Counted from the first letter of the stretch, positions 1 through 8,738 are shown. The stretch: DNA of 64,000 nt from Mesorhizobium_L sp035547755 (GCA_035547755.1 DASZUG010000071.1:1-64000), one strand, 5' to 3'. The notes: a model not told the origin generated them from the letters alone. Numbers and translations: made by a program.

Positions 1-37
1 CCTGAGGTGCGAGCGAAGCGAGCCTCGAAGGACGCAC
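1..37. repeat. Palindromic repeat family A, partial at window edge
   Basis: The first bases match one arm of a repeat that recurs at 3330-3434, 22372-22417, 55422-55528 and 58384-58555. Its shared core contains TGCGTCCTTCGAGG and CACCTCAGGATGAGG. Each unit has a small internal hairpin whose bases vary but stay complementary (here GCGAGCGAAGCGAGC-like). The copy is cut by the window start, so its full extent cannot be seen. Confidence 0.8.
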
Positions 38-49
38 GGCATTCCAACC

Positions 50-1213
50 TCACCCTGCCAACTGAAACCGCTCGAAGCGCCCCAGTTCCTCCTCGATTGC
101 GCGCTGGTGACGGGTTTCCTCGCCTGATCCCACCCATGTCCATTGCTGGATCAAAAGCTTTTTCTCCTGGCGGTCGGTCTTGAGATCGATCACGGCGACG
201 ATTTCGTCTCGGGCGAGAACGGGCAGCGCGAAATAACCGAAGACGCGCTTTTCCTTCGGCAGATAGGCCTCGAAGCGGTGGTCGTAGCCGAAGAAGAGCG
301 CCAGCCGCTTGCGCTGGATCACCAGCGGGTCGAAGGGCGAAAGGATGTGGACGAGGCTTTCGTCCGTTTGCGGCAGGGCGTCGAAGATCTCCGGCCGCGC
401 CCAGTGCTGCATTTTTCCCGCGCCTTCGAAGGCGACGGGCACGAGTTCCTTTTTCCGGACGCGCCGTTCGATGAATTTCTTCACCAGAGGCTTGCGCGAC
501 GCGTCGAGATGGCAGGCGGAATCGAGGCTGACCAGCCCCTGCGCCCGTAGTGCGCGGTCGAGCACATATTCCGCCACCTGGTTCTCGGTCGCGGGTTTCG
601 GGCGCTTGTCCCAGCCGAAATGCCGGTCCATCAATTCGTATGTCTTCAGCATGCCGTCGCGCTCGGAAATCGCCAGCACGCCTTCATAGAAGAGCATTTG
701 CAGCGCCCGTTTCGACGGCTTGCGGCTCGCCCACAGATGCTCCTTCTCGATCAGCACGTCGTCGTCGATGTCGCGGATGGTGATCGGCCCTTCCTTGCGG
801 ATGCGCGACAGCACCTTGGCGCGCTCCTTTTTCGTGACGCCCTGATACCATTTGCTCGGCTTGGCGGTCCGCGCCTTCATCGTGCCGAGGAAGAAGCGCA
901 AATCGCGCCCCGGCACGTATGACAGCGCATGCGTCCAATATTCGAAAACCGTCTTGTCCACCGTCTGCGCCTGGTGGAGATGCGCGCGCTCGTAATCGGG
1001 GATGCGGCTGTAGAGGATGTGATGGTGGCTGCGCTCGATGACGTTGATCGTGTCGATCTGGACATAGCCGAGATGCTCGATGGCGCGGGTGGCGGCCTTC
1101 GCGCCGCCGCCGAAAGGCGCGCGGGCGTCGAGCCGCTGGGCAGCGAGCCAGATGCGCCGGGCGTCGGCAAGAGAAATGGTGTGCTTCAGCAAGGGCGTGT
1201 CTCCGCGCGCCAT
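50..1213 (-). CDS. YcaQ/AlkZ-like winged-helix DNA glycosylase (HTH_42 family)
   Basis: The 387-residue product matches the HTH_42 (DUF1006) family. Characterised members, E. coli YcaQ (AlkX) and Streptomyces AlkZ, are glycosylases that remove alkylated or cross-linked bases. The family's catalytic Q-x-D/Q signature is visible as VQIDTINV at about residues 51-58. It is followed by the conserved stretch ERSHHHILYSRIPDY and, further on, FEYWTHALSYVP. The QxD version is typical of the YcaQ branch rather than AlkZ (QxQ). The gene stands alone: repeats lie on both sides, and the next gene (ettA) is divergent. Function is inferred from the family and the substrate is unknown. Confidence 0.85.
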   Translation of the reverse strand: MARGDTPLLKHTISLADARRIWLAAQRLDARAPFGGGAKAATRAIEHLGYVQIDTINVIERSHHHILYSRIPDYERAHLHQAQTVDKTVFEYWTHALSYVPGRDLRFFLGTMKARTAKPSKWYQGVTKKERAKVLSRIRKEGPITIRDIDDDVLIEKEHLWASRKPSKRALQMLFYEGVLAISERDGMLKTYELMDRHFGWDKRPKPATENQVAEYVLDRALRAQGLVSLDSACHLDASRKPLVKKFIERRVRKKELVPVAFEGAGKMQHWARPEIFDALPQTDESLVHILSPFDPLVIQRKRLALFFGYDHRFEAYLPKEKRVFGYFALPVLARDEIVAVIDLKTDRQEKKLLIQQWTWVGSGEETRHQRAIEEELGRFERFQLAG

Positions 1214-1310
1214 TCTGCCGGTCTGCGGCGAAAGGGAAAGCGTAAACCGGCTCGTTCCTGACAGAGCGCTTCAGGAGAACGCTTCTCCTCGGAGGATCGT
1301 GCCCTACGTT

Positions 1311-1470
1311 GCCCCCCTCTGTCCTGCCGGACATCTCCCCCACACGGGGGGAGATTACGCCGGCCGCGTTTGCCGGCTCCTCTCCTGCAACGTTGGAGAG
1401 TGGCTGGGGCGCCGATGAAGGCTAATCTCCCCCCGTGTGGGGGAGATGTCCGGCAGGACAGAGGGGGGCG
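1311..1470. repeat. Inverted pair of palindromic repeat family B (GGGGGAGATG type)
   Basis: Two near-identical arms of about 45 bases face each other at 1311-1355 and 1423-1470. Their core reads CTCCCCC-CACACGGGGGGAG, with TCCGGCAGGACAGAGGGGGG alongside. The roughly 67-base loop between them carries no gene. The pair fills most of the 367-base gap between the divergent ycaQ-like and ettA genes, and would fold into a very stable hairpin if transcribed. The same family appears inside the coding sequence near 26177-26332. Confidence 0.9.
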
Positions 1471-1580
1471 TGAAGAGGATCGGCCTTGGCGATTAGCCCG
1501 CTTTCGCCATTGCCCCCCGCCGCGTGATCCCTTACATACCGCCCAACTCTCCACTCCTTTCAGACAATGGGAAAGCGCGC

Positions 1581-3230
1581 GTGGCACGCCAGTTCATCTA
1601 TCACATGTCGGGCCTCTCCAAGGCCTATGGCGCCAAGAAGGTGCTCGACAACGTCCATCTCTCCTTCTACCCCGACGCCAAGATCGGCATTCTCGGCCCG
1701 AACGGCGCCGGCAAGTCGACGGTGCTGAGGATCATGGCCGGGCTCGACAAGGAATATTCCGGCGAGGCTTGGCTCGCGGAAGGCGCCACCGTCGGCTATC
1801 TGCCGCAGGAGCCCGACCTCGACCCGGCGCTGGACGTCTTCGGCAATGTGATGACGGGCGTTGCGCACAAGCAGGCGATCATCGATCGCTATAACGAGCT
1901 GATGATGAACTATTCCGACGAGACGGCGGACGAGTCGGCGCATCTGCAGGATGAGATGGATCGGATGAACCTCTGGGACCTCGAACAGCAGGTCGAGATG
2001 GCGATGGACGCGCTCGGCTGCCCGCCGAAGGATGCCGACGTGACCAAGCTTTCCGGCGGCGAGCGCCGCCGCGTCGCGCTCTGCCAGCTTCTCCTGCGCG
2101 AGCCGGACCTGCTGCTGCTCGACGAGCCGACCAACCATCTCGACGCCGAGACCACCGGCTGGCTGGAGAAGCATCTGCGCGCCTATCCGGGCGCGGTGAT
2201 GATCATCACCCACGACCGCTACTTCCTCGACAACGTCACCGGCTGGATCCTCGAACTCGATCGCGGCCGCGGCATTCCCTATGAGGGCAACTACACGGCC
2301 TATCTGGACGCCAAGGCCAAGCGGCTGAAGCAGGAGGGCCGCGAGGACGACGCCCGCCAGCGCGCCATCTCCCGCGAGCGCGAGTGGATCGCGTCCTCGC
2401 CCAAGGCGCGGCAGTCGAAATCGAAGGCCCGCATCAAGGCTTTTGAGGAGCTGCTCGACGCCGCCGACAAGAGGCGGCCGACCGACGCGCAGATCGTCAT
2501 TCCGCATGGCGAGCGGCTGGGCAACGTCGTCATCGAGGTCGAGGGCCTGGCCAAGGGGTTCGGCGAGGACCTCCTGATCGACAAGCTCGACTTCAAGCTG
2601 CCGCCCGGCGGCATTGTCGGCGTGATCGGCCCGAACGGCGCCGGCAAGACGACGCTTTTCAAGATGCTGACCGGGCAGGAGAAGCCCGACGGCGGCTCGA
2701 TCCGCGTCGGCGAGACCGTCAAGCTCGGCTATGTCGACCAGAGCCGCGACACACTCGACCCGGACAAGACCGTGTGGGAGGAGATTTCCGGCGGCGCCGA
2801 GGTGATCAAGCTCGGCAAGCATGAGGTCAACAGCCGCGCTTATTGCTCCTCCTTCAATTTCCGCGGCGGCGACCAGCAGCAGAAGGTCGGCAATCTTTCA
2901 GGCGGCCAGCGCAACCGCGTCCATCTCGCCAAGATGCTGAAGAATGGCGGCAACGTCCTGCTCCTCGACGAGCCGACCAACGACCTCGACACCGAAACGC
3001 TGGCCGCGCTCGAGGACGCGCTCGAAAGCTTCGCCGGCTGCGCCGTCATCATCAGCCACGACCGCATGTTCCTCGACCGCATGGCCACCCACATGCTCGC
3101 CTTCGAGGGCGACAGCCATGTCGAATGGTTCGAGGGCAATTTCGAGGATTATGAGCAGGACAAGGTCCGCCGGCTGGGACCGGACGCGCTGACACCACAC
3201 AAGATGACGTATAAAAGGCTGACAAGATAG
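1581..3230 (+). CDS. ettA: Energy-dependent translational throttle protein EttA (ABC-F ATPase)
   Basis: The 549-residue product is a soluble tandem ABC ATPase without membrane segments. ABC-F proteins of the EttA group bind the ribosomal E site and gate entry into elongation according to ATP level. Walker A motifs GPNGAGKST (residues 39-47) and GPNGAGKTT (about 350), signatures LSGGERRR and LSGGQRNR, and Walker B motifs LLLDEPTNHLD and LLLDEPTNDLD are all intact. I chose the GTG at 1581, which gives an N-terminus (M)ARQFIYHMSGLSKAYG typical of EttA and has a GGGAAAG just upstream. An upstream ATG at 1524 would add an unlikely 19-residue extension. The length matches the family. Confidence 0.93.
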   Translation: MARQFIYHMSGLSKAYGAKKVLDNVHLSFYPDAKIGILGPNGAGKSTVLRIMAGLDKEYSGEAWLAEGATVGYLPQEPDLDPALDVFGNVMTGVAHKQAIIDRYNELMMNYSDETADESAHLQDEMDRMNLWDLEQQVEMAMDALGCPPKDADVTKLSGGERRRVALCQLLLREPDLLLLDEPTNHLDAETTGWLEKHLRAYPGAVMIITHDRYFLDNVTGWILELDRGRGIPYEGNYTAYLDAKAKRLKQEGREDDARQRAISREREWIASSPKARQSKSKARIKAFEELLDAADKRRPTDAQIVIPHGERLGNVVIEVEGLAKGFGEDLLIDKLDFKLPPGGIVGVIGPNGAGKTTLFKMLTGQEKPDGGSIRVGETVKLGYVDQSRDTLDPDKTVWEEISGGAEVIKLGKHEVNSRAYCSSFNFRGGDQQQKVGNLSGGQRNRVHLAKMLKNGGNVLLLDEPTNDLDTETLAALEDALESFAGCAVIISHDRMFLDRMATHMLAFEGDSHVEWFEGNFEDYEQDKVRRLGPDALTPHKMTYKRLTR

Positions 3231-3329
3231 GCGGCGGCAAAGCGCGAACACCGCTTCAGGTTGCTGTGTCCCCGCGACTATCCGACCACTAATACCGAAG
3301 GCCCTGGCGTTGGCCCTTCATCACTACGG

Positions 3330-3434
3330 TGCGTCCTTCGAGGCCCGCTTCGCGGGCACCTCAGGATGAGGGAGGTTTGCGCCAACGGTCCTCATCCTGA
3401 GGTGCTCGCCCAGAGGGCGAGCCTCGAAGGACGC
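3330..3434. repeat. Palindromic repeat family A, two inverted units
   Basis: A unit starting TGCGTCCTTCGAGG at 3330-3371 faces an inverted unit at 3391-3434 that ends CCTCGAAGGACGC. The internal hairpin is GCCCGCTTCGCGGGC in the first unit and GCTCGCCCAGAGGGCGAGC in the second, so the two differ in base content but keep complementarity. They lie between the convergent ettA and DUF2019 genes and could act as a bidirectional transcription stop. Confidence 0.9.
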
Positions 3435-3454
3435 TACGGTTTTTATCGCGGCTT

Positions 3455-3826
3455 TTAACTCGGCTTGAAGATACCCTCTTCGAGCGCCCAAAGACACATA
3501 CCCGCATCCAGCGCTTGCGCCGTATCCTTAGGGTCGGCGATTGCCTGAATCACCTGACGGGCCGCAACAGGAGCCACGGCAAGCGTCGACTTGGCCGCGT
3601 TGAGGCGAACCTGAGGGTTCGGGTGATCGTAAAGAGCCATCAGGGCGCGTCGGTGGTCGCCTTGACGACGCTTGAGTTCTGCCACGACGCGCAGCTTTTT
3701 CTCATACAGCCGATTGAATCGGCCGATCTGGCCAAGTTCCTCCGCCTCGAATTGTTCGGTCCCGATCTCGGCGAAACGGGCCACCAACTGTTCGTCAGTC
3801 AAAATTGACAGATCGGGATTCTTCAT
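3455..3826 (-). CDS. DUF2019 domain protein, putative immunity partner
   Basis: The 123-residue, largely alpha-helical protein resembles DUF2019 proteins. The central segment ALYDHPNPQVRLNAAKSTLA looks like a HEAT-type helical repeat. The start is the ATG at 3826, whose A-T-G-A overlaps the TGA stop of the upstream HHIVE-containing gene, so the pair is translationally coupled. Coupling to a putative nuclease makes an antitoxin/immunity role plausible, but that is inferred only from position and small size. No signal peptide is visible. Confidence 0.6.
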   Translation of the reverse strand: MKNPDLSILTDEQLVARFAEIGTEQFEAEELGQIGRFNRLYEKKLRVVAELKRRQGDHRRALMALYDHPNPQVRLNAAKSTLAVAPVAARQVIQAIADPKDTAQALDAGMCLWALEEGIFKPS

Positions 3827-4551
3827 GGCTTTAACACTCCAGCTTCGCGCAACGCCATCAGTCCAACCCGCATTCTTTCCTCCCAGCTTTTGCCGCGAAG
3901 ATAGGTGCGTGGTGACACATCCCCAAAATGGTCGTTTCTCATCATATACCAGGCGGTAATCCGCCAATGTTTCAATGTGGGCACTCGCACACGATTTGTT
4001 CCGCTCTCGATCAGTGATCGCGGAAATCCATCTTGTTCAGCCGGCGTCTGTTCGACGATGTGATGGATATCATAACCTTTTTCGGGTGTAAGCGCGTCTT
4101 CTTCCAACTGTTCCAGCGAGCGAGCAGGGGCGCGATAAGCTTCGATGTAGGGATAATAGTCTCGAATCCATTCTATTACCCTGACGCCCTCGATAACACG
4201 TCCGATCGGAGTTCCGCGGAGCGCGGTTTCCGCTGCCCAACCCGCCAGTCGCTTAACAATCGCCCATCGCTGCGATGCCGTGGACGGTCGTTCCTTGGGA
4301 ATCTTTGGCAAGTCGTCATTTGGTTTTTCGCTGACGCGGATAGGGGGCAGTCTGCTTGGGTGAGTGCGAAGGCTGCTTCCATTGCCTATTGTCCACTGAC
4401 CGCCATCGGAATTGCCCGCAGGCACGCGCGGTTCATCTGGATGGAAATTGGCCTTGAGTAGAAGTCGGAAATTGTTCGCGGAAAGGAGAAGATTCAACGT
4501 GGCAGCTCGGCAGTAGAGCCGGTTTCTCACTATCTCATAACGATATTGCAT
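3823..4551 (-). CDS. Putative HNH/His-Me-finger nuclease toxin
   Basis: This 242-residue protein has no firm family assignment. Residues 36-53 read FHPDEPRVPAGNSDGGQW, a motif I associate with N-terminal segments of rhizobial toxin-like and phage-structural proteins. The C-terminal third has DIHHIVEQ (residues 161-168), then N186 and H195 within NRVRVPTLKHW. This H-x(n)-N-x(n)-H layout is what His-Me-finger nuclease toxins show. The middle is a helical linker. It overlaps the DUF2019 gene by four bases. No signal peptide or secretion domain is visible, so delivery is unknown. Nuclease activity is inferred from the motif only. The 3-prime-half sequence looks less GC-rich than its neighbours, which fits transfer. 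Confidence 0.5.
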   Translation of the reverse strand: MQYRYEIVRNRLYCRAATLNLLLSANNFRLLLKANFHPDEPRVPAGNSDGGQWTIGNGSSLRTHPSRLPPIRVSEKPNDDLPKIPKERPSTASQRWAIVKRLAGWAAETALRGTPIGRVIEGVRVIEWIRDYYPYIEAYRAPARSLEQLEEDALTPEKGYDIHHIVEQTPAEQDGFPRSLIESGTNRVRVPTLKHWRITAWYMMRNDHFGDVSPRTYLRGKSWEERMRVGLMALREAGVLKP

Positions 4552-4664
4552 TCTTTCATCGATCCGTTCTCAACAACGAACCGATGCTACACGTGGTTGA
4601 GGGGAGGTGGATAAAAGGGTGAACGACAACCGTCTCTGAGAAGGAAGGCATTAACGTCGGCTGA

Positions 4665-5555
4665 TCATCCCTCCGCCGATTGCCGCACCACTTCCGCAAT
4701 CTTGCCGAGCTGGCCGGCGAGGGGGCTGGAGCGGCGCCAGATCATGCCGATGGTGCGGGACGGGCGGGGCGGGTTGAAACGGGCGATCGAGACGGAAGCG
4801 GAGCGGGTTTCGACGGCGACCGCCATTTCGGGGATCAGCGTCACGCCGATGCCGGCGCTCACCATCTGCACCAGCGTCGAGAGTGAAGAACCGTCCAGAA
4901 TCTCGCGCGGATGCGCCGAGCCGATCTCGCAGAAGGAGAGCGCCTGGTCGCGGAAGCAATGGCCTTCCTCCAGGAGAAGCAGTCGCATCTCGCGCAGCCT
5001 CTCGCGGTCGGGCACCGGCTTGCCCTCGTCCTCGCTCGGGCGGACCAGCACGAAATTCTCGGTGAAGAGCGGGATTTCGGCGAGCGTCGGTTCGGAGACG
5101 GGCAGCGCCACGATCGCCGTGTCGAGCCGGCCTTCCGCCAGTTCGCGGATCAGCTTCGCCGTCAGCGTCTCGCGCAACTGGACATCGAGGCCGGCATAGG
5201 TCCGGGTGAGGTTGGAGACGATGGCGGGGAGGAGATAGGGCGCGATGGTCGGGATGATGCCGATCCTCAGCCGCCCGACCAGACGGTCCTGCGCGGCGCG
5301 GGCGAGGTCGCCAAGCTCGTCCACCGAGCGCAATATGTCGCTGGCGCGCTTGGCGAACTCCTCGCCGAAGCTCGTCAGGCGGGCCTGCCTGGCGCCTCGT
5401 TCGAAAAGCTCGGTGCCCAGCGTTTCCTCCATCTCCTTGATCTGCATCGACAAAGCCGGCTGCGAGATGGCGCAGGCTTCCGCCGCGCGGCCGAAATGGC
5501 CGAAGCGGGCGAGCGCGTCGAAATAGCGGAACTGCTTGAGCGTCAGGTTTATCAT
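4665..5555 (-). CDS. oxyR: Hydrogen peroxide-sensing LysR-type regulator OxyR
   Basis: The 296-residue LysR-family protein has an N-terminal winged helix (residues 4-62, with the family helix AAEACAISQPALSMQIKEME) and a C-terminal periplasmic-binding-like sensor fold. The two peroxide-reactive cysteines are present as C200 and C209 in GHCFRDQALSFC, with the same nine-residue offset as E. coli C199/C208. Oxidation to a disulfide switches OxyR to an activator of peroxide-defence genes. It is divergent from katG with 196 bases between the start codons, the classic regulator-target arrangement. Confidence 0.95.
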   Translation of the reverse strand: MINLTLKQFRYFDALARFGHFGRAAEACAISQPALSMQIKEMEETLGTELFERGARQARLTSFGEEFAKRASDILRSVDELGDLARAAQDRLVGRLRIGIIPTIAPYLLPAIVSNLTRTYAGLDVQLRETLTAKLIRELAEGRLDTAIVALPVSEPTLAEIPLFTENFVLVRPSEDEGKPVPDRERLREMRLLLLEEGHCFRDQALSFCEIGSAHPREILDGSSLSTLVQMVSAGIGVTLIPEMAVAVETRSASVSIARFNPPRPSRTIGMIWRRSSPLAGQLGKIAEVVRQSAEG

Positions 5556-5586
5556 AAGGCCATCTTATCACGGCAATCAGGAAATC

Positions 5587-5602
5587 CGATTTAAACTAAT
5601 CG
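5587..5602. promoter_or_regulatory. Candidate LysR/OxyR operator between oxyR and katG
   Basis: A perfect dyad with arms CGATT and AATCG and a six-base spacer TAAACT lies in the AT-rich part of the oxyR-katG intergenic region, about 32 bases upstream of the oxyR start. It contains a T-N(n)-A core as expected for LysR-type sites. Assignment to OxyR is inferred from position; it does not closely match the E. coli ATAG-type consensus. Confidence 0.35.
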
Positions 5603-5751
5603 TTCCGCCGCTGTAACATAGCAGGAGCGGAAGCCTGAACGCGACACGAACGATTGTTGCCAGGCGGCGGTCAATGTCACGAAACGGGCGGTTTTGAAGG
5701 CCATCATGGCCTCTGTCCGGTATGAGCGGAACAAGCGGCAGGAGAAGAACA

Positions 5752-7938
5752 ATGGACGCGAAGACTGACGACAACGCGGGCAAATGCCCGTTCACCGGCT
5801 CCCGAGGGCACCGGAACCGCGACTGGTGGCCGAACCTGCTCGATGTCCAGATTCTCCACGCCAATTCGAAATTGTCCGACCCGATGGGCGAGGCGTTCGA
5901 TTACGCCGAGGAGTTCAAGAGCCTCGATCTCGACGCCGTCATCGCCGATCTGAAGGCGCTGATGACGGATTCGCAGGAATGGTGGCCGGCCGATTTCGGT
6001 CATTATGGCGGCCTCTTCGTGCGCATGGCGTGGCACAGCGCCGGCACCTACCGCATCACCGACGGGCGCGGCGGCGCCGGCGCCGGGCAGCAGCGCTTCG
6101 CGCCGCTCAACAGCTGGCCGGACAATGTGCTGCTCGACAGGGCGCGCCGGCTGATCTGGCCGATCAAGCAGAAATACGGCCGCAAGATTTCCTGGGCCGA
6201 TCTGATCGTGCTGACCGGCAATGTCGCGCTCGAATCGATGGGCTTCAAGACGTTCGGCTTCGCCGGCGGCCGCGCCGATGTCTGGGAGCCGGAAGAGCTT
6301 TACTGGGGTCCCGAGGGCACCTGGCTCGGCGACGAGCGCTACAGCGGCGAGCGCCAGTTGGCCGAACCGCTCGGCGCGGTGCAGATGGGCCTGATCTATG
6401 TCAATCCGGAAGGGCCGAACGGCAAGCCGGACCCGCTTGCGGCGGCCAAGGACATCCGCGAAACCTTCTTCCGCATGGCGATGAACGACGAGGAGACCGT
6501 CGCGCTGATCGCCGGCGGCCACACTTTCGGCAAGACGCACGGCGCCGGCGATCCGTCCTTCGTCGGCCCGGCGCCCGAAGCCGGCCCGATCGAGGATCAG
6601 GGGCTCGGCTGGTCGAGCAAGTTCCAGACGGGCAGGGGCGGCGACGCGATCGGCAGCGGGCTGGAAGTGACATGGTCGCAGACGCCGGTGAAGTGGAGCA
6701 ACTACTTCTTCGACAATCTGTTCCGCTATGAATGGGAGCTGGTGAAAAGTCCCGCCGGCGCCTGGCAATGGGTCGCGAAGGACGCGCCGGAGGACGTTCC
6801 GCTGGCGCACGATCCGTCGAAGAAGCAGCGTCCGACCATGTTGACCACCGATCTGTCGCTCCGCTTCGACCCGATCTACGGGCCGATCTCGCGGCGCTAT
6901 TACGAGAATCCGGAATTGTTCGCGGATGCCTTTGCGCGCGCCTGGTTCAAGCTCACCCACCGCGACATGGGGCCGAAGGAGCGCTATCTCGGCCCGCTCG
7001 TGCCGCGGGAAGAGCTGATCTGGCAGGACCCGGTGCCAGCCGTCGATCACGAACTGGTCGACGACGCGGATATAGCGGCCCTCAAGGCGAAGATCCTCGC
7101 CTCCGGGCTCACCGTGCCGCAGTTGGTCTCGACGGCGTGGGCGTCGGCCTCGACCTTCCGCAATTCCGACAAGCGCGGCGGCGCCAATGGCGGGCGCATC
7201 CGTCTCGAGCCGCAGAAGGATTGGGAGGTGAACGAGCCGGCCAAGCTTCAGGCGGTGCTGTCGAAGCTCGAAGAAATCCGGAGGGATTTCAACGGAGCGC
7301 AGACGGGCGGCAAGAAAATTTCGCTTGCCGATCTGATCGTCCTCGCCGGCTCGGCTGCGGTCGAGAAGGCGGCGAAAGACGCCGGGGTCGATCTGAAGGC
7401 GCCGTTCACGCCGGGGCGCATGGACGCGTCGCAGGAACAGACGGACGTCCAGTCCTTCGCCCCGCTCGAGCCGCGGGCCGACGCCTTCCGCAACTATGTC
7501 AGCGGCAAGCCGCAGCTCATGGCGCCCGAAGAGGCGATGGTGGACAAGGCGCAATTGCTGAAGCTGACGGCACCGGAAATGACGGTTCTCCTCGGCGGCC
7601 TGCGCGTGCTTGGCGCGAATTTCGGCGGCTCGAAGCATGGCGTCTTCACCGACAAGCCGGGCAGGCTGACGAACGATTTCTTCGTCAATCTGCTGACCAT
7701 GGATACGGTCTGGCAGCCGAAGGCGGGCGAGGACGGCGTCTATGAGGGCCGCGACCGCAAGACCAACGCGCCGAAATGGACCGGCACGCGCGTCGACCTG
7801 ATCTTCGGCTCGCATTCGCACCTTCGGGCCTATGCCGAAGTCTATGGCAGCGCCGACTCGAAGGAGAAGTTCGCCAGGGACTTCGCCGCCGCGTGGGTGA
7901 AGGTGATGAACGCCGACCGGTTCGACCTGGCGCGCTAG
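5752..7938 (+). CDS. katG: Bifunctional catalase-peroxidase KatG
   Basis: The 728-residue haem enzyme removes hydrogen peroxide by catalase and peroxidase reactions. The distal pocket R91/W94/H95 lies in LFVRMAWHSAGTYR. The Met-Tyr-Trp adduct needed for catalase activity is complete (W94, Y216 in GLIYVNPEGPNG, M242 in FRMAMNDEE), with the same spacings as in characterised KatGs. The proximal haem ligand is H257 in GGHTFGKTHG. The usual second, haem-less peroxidase-like half follows. The ATG at 5752 is preferred because GGAGAAG lies eight bases upstream; in-frame codons further up lack such a site. Divergent oxyR is its likely activator. Confidence 0.97.
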   Translation: MDAKTDDNAGKCPFTGSRGHRNRDWWPNLLDVQILHANSKLSDPMGEAFDYAEEFKSLDLDAVIADLKALMTDSQEWWPADFGHYGGLFVRMAWHSAGTYRITDGRGGAGAGQQRFAPLNSWPDNVLLDRARRLIWPIKQKYGRKISWADLIVLTGNVALESMGFKTFGFAGGRADVWEPEELYWGPEGTWLGDERYSGERQLAEPLGAVQMGLIYVNPEGPNGKPDPLAAAKDIRETFFRMAMNDEETVALIAGGHTFGKTHGAGDPSFVGPAPEAGPIEDQGLGWSSKFQTGRGGDAIGSGLEVTWSQTPVKWSNYFFDNLFRYEWELVKSPAGAWQWVAKDAPEDVPLAHDPSKKQRPTMLTTDLSLRFDPIYGPISRRYYENPELFADAFARAWFKLTHRDMGPKERYLGPLVPREELIWQDPVPAVDHELVDDADIAALKAKILASGLTVPQLVSTAWASASTFRNSDKRGGANGGRIRLEPQKDWEVNEPAKLQAVLSKLEEIRRDFNGAQTGGKKISLADLIVLAGSAAVEKAAKDAGVDLKAPFTPGRMDASQEQTDVQSFAPLEPRADAFRNYVSGKPQLMAPEEAMVDKAQLLKLTAPEMTVLLGGLRVLGANFGGSKHGVFTDKPGRLTNDFFVNLLTMDTVWQPKAGEDGVYEGRDRKTNAPKWTGTRVDLIFGSHSHLRAYAEVYGSADSKEKFARDFAAAWVKVMNADRFDLAR

Positions 7939-8040
7939 AGCATTTCCGTTTTTCTCCGAATCACGGGAATGCTCTATCTGTTTGTTTTTACGCAATTCCG
8001 AACGCAAAACCGCTCCGCACTTTTGCTGGAATTGCTCTAG
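7937..8040. repeat. Rhizobial intergenic palindromic element (AGAGCATT type)
   Basis: The element has a first hairpin with arms AGAGCATTTCC and GGGAATGCTCT (7937-7975), then a T-rich spacer and a second part ending AATTGCTCT. It lies between the convergent katG and PfpI-like genes and overlaps the stop codons of both (TAG at 7936-7938 and 8037-8039). It probably ends transcription from both sides. A related but distinct element is at 10773-10872. Confidence 0.8.
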
Positions 8041-8738
8041 GATATGCCGAGACGGCTCGCCACGCGGCGAGCCGTCGCCTCGCGCTGTGACGTGATCTGT
8101 TCGACCGCTTGGCGCGCTGCATTCAGAACCGCTGGCGGCGCGGTTTCCGGCCTTCCGCTGTCGAATGGCGGCTCGGGCGCATAGGCCATCTGAAGCTGGA
8201 TGCCTTTCGCCACGTCCTCGCCGCGCAATTCGGCCGCCAACCGCAAAGCGCCGTCTATGCCGGCGGTCACGCCGGCGGCGAACACCCGGTTCCCGTCGAC
8301 GACGACCCGCTCGTTTACGGGGATGGCGCCGAAGAACGGCAGCAAGTGGAACGAGGCCCAATGGGTGGTCGCCCGCCGCCCCCGCAGAAGCCCGGCCGCG
8401 CCGCAGATCAATGCGCCGGTGCAGACGGAGAAGACGCTGTGGGCGCCCTCTGCCTGTCGCCGGATCCAGCCGAGCGTTTCCTCGTCATCCATCAACGCTT
8501 CCTGGCCGAAGCCCCCCGGAATGTGGAGCACGTCGAGCTGCGGCGCCTCCGCCAGCGTCGCGTCGGGCGTTAATCGCAAGCCCTTGATGTCGCGAACCGG
8601 GTCCGCGGATTTCCCGTAGATGCGGTATGTCGCATTCGGTATCCGCGCCAAGACCTCGAACGGACCCGTCAGGTCGATCTGGTCGATGCCGTCGAACAGC
8701 AGCGAGCCGATTTGCAGATGCCTGTCGGGCGGTATCAT
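8037..8738 (-). CDS. DJ-1/PfpI-family protein, isonitrile hydratase-like
   Basis: The 233-residue product has the DJ-1/PfpI fold with the nucleophile-elbow cysteine C106 in FSVCTGALICGAAGLL, followed by RRATTHW, and the N-terminal DQIDLTGPFEVL typical of the isonitrile hydratase/GlxA-like subgroup. Such enzymes hydrate isonitriles to N-substituted formamides; the real substrate here is not known. The ATG at 8738 has AGGAGA six bases upstream and is preferred over an ATG at 8792. It is divergent from a regulator whose sensor domain belongs to the same superfamily, 58 bases away, suggesting shared control. Confidence 0.85.
   Translation of the reverse strand: MIPPDRHLQIGSLLFDGIDQIDLTGPFEVLARIPNATYRIYGKSADPVRDIKGLRLTPDATLAEAPQLDVLHIPGGFGQEALMDDEETLGWIRRQAEGAHSVFSVCTGALICGAAGLLRGRRATTHWASFHLLPFFGAIPVNERVVVDGNRVFAAGVTAGIDGALRLAAELRGEDVAKGIQLQMAYAPEPPFDSGRPETAPPAVLNAARQAVEQITSQREATARRVASRLGIS

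Noticed and set aside
1370..1894. Open frame starting in the family-B repeat and overlapping ettA
   Set aside because: It is out of frame with ettA and its sequence is repeat translation plus shadow.
3261..3458. Short open frame over the family-A repeats after ettA
   Set aside because: It only translates the repeat units and lacks a ribosome site.
5704..8361. Very long open frame (about 885 codons) antisense to katG and the PfpI-like gene
   Set aside because: It is the high-GC shadow of katG: no family match, Arg/His-rich low-complexity content, and it runs across two real genes.
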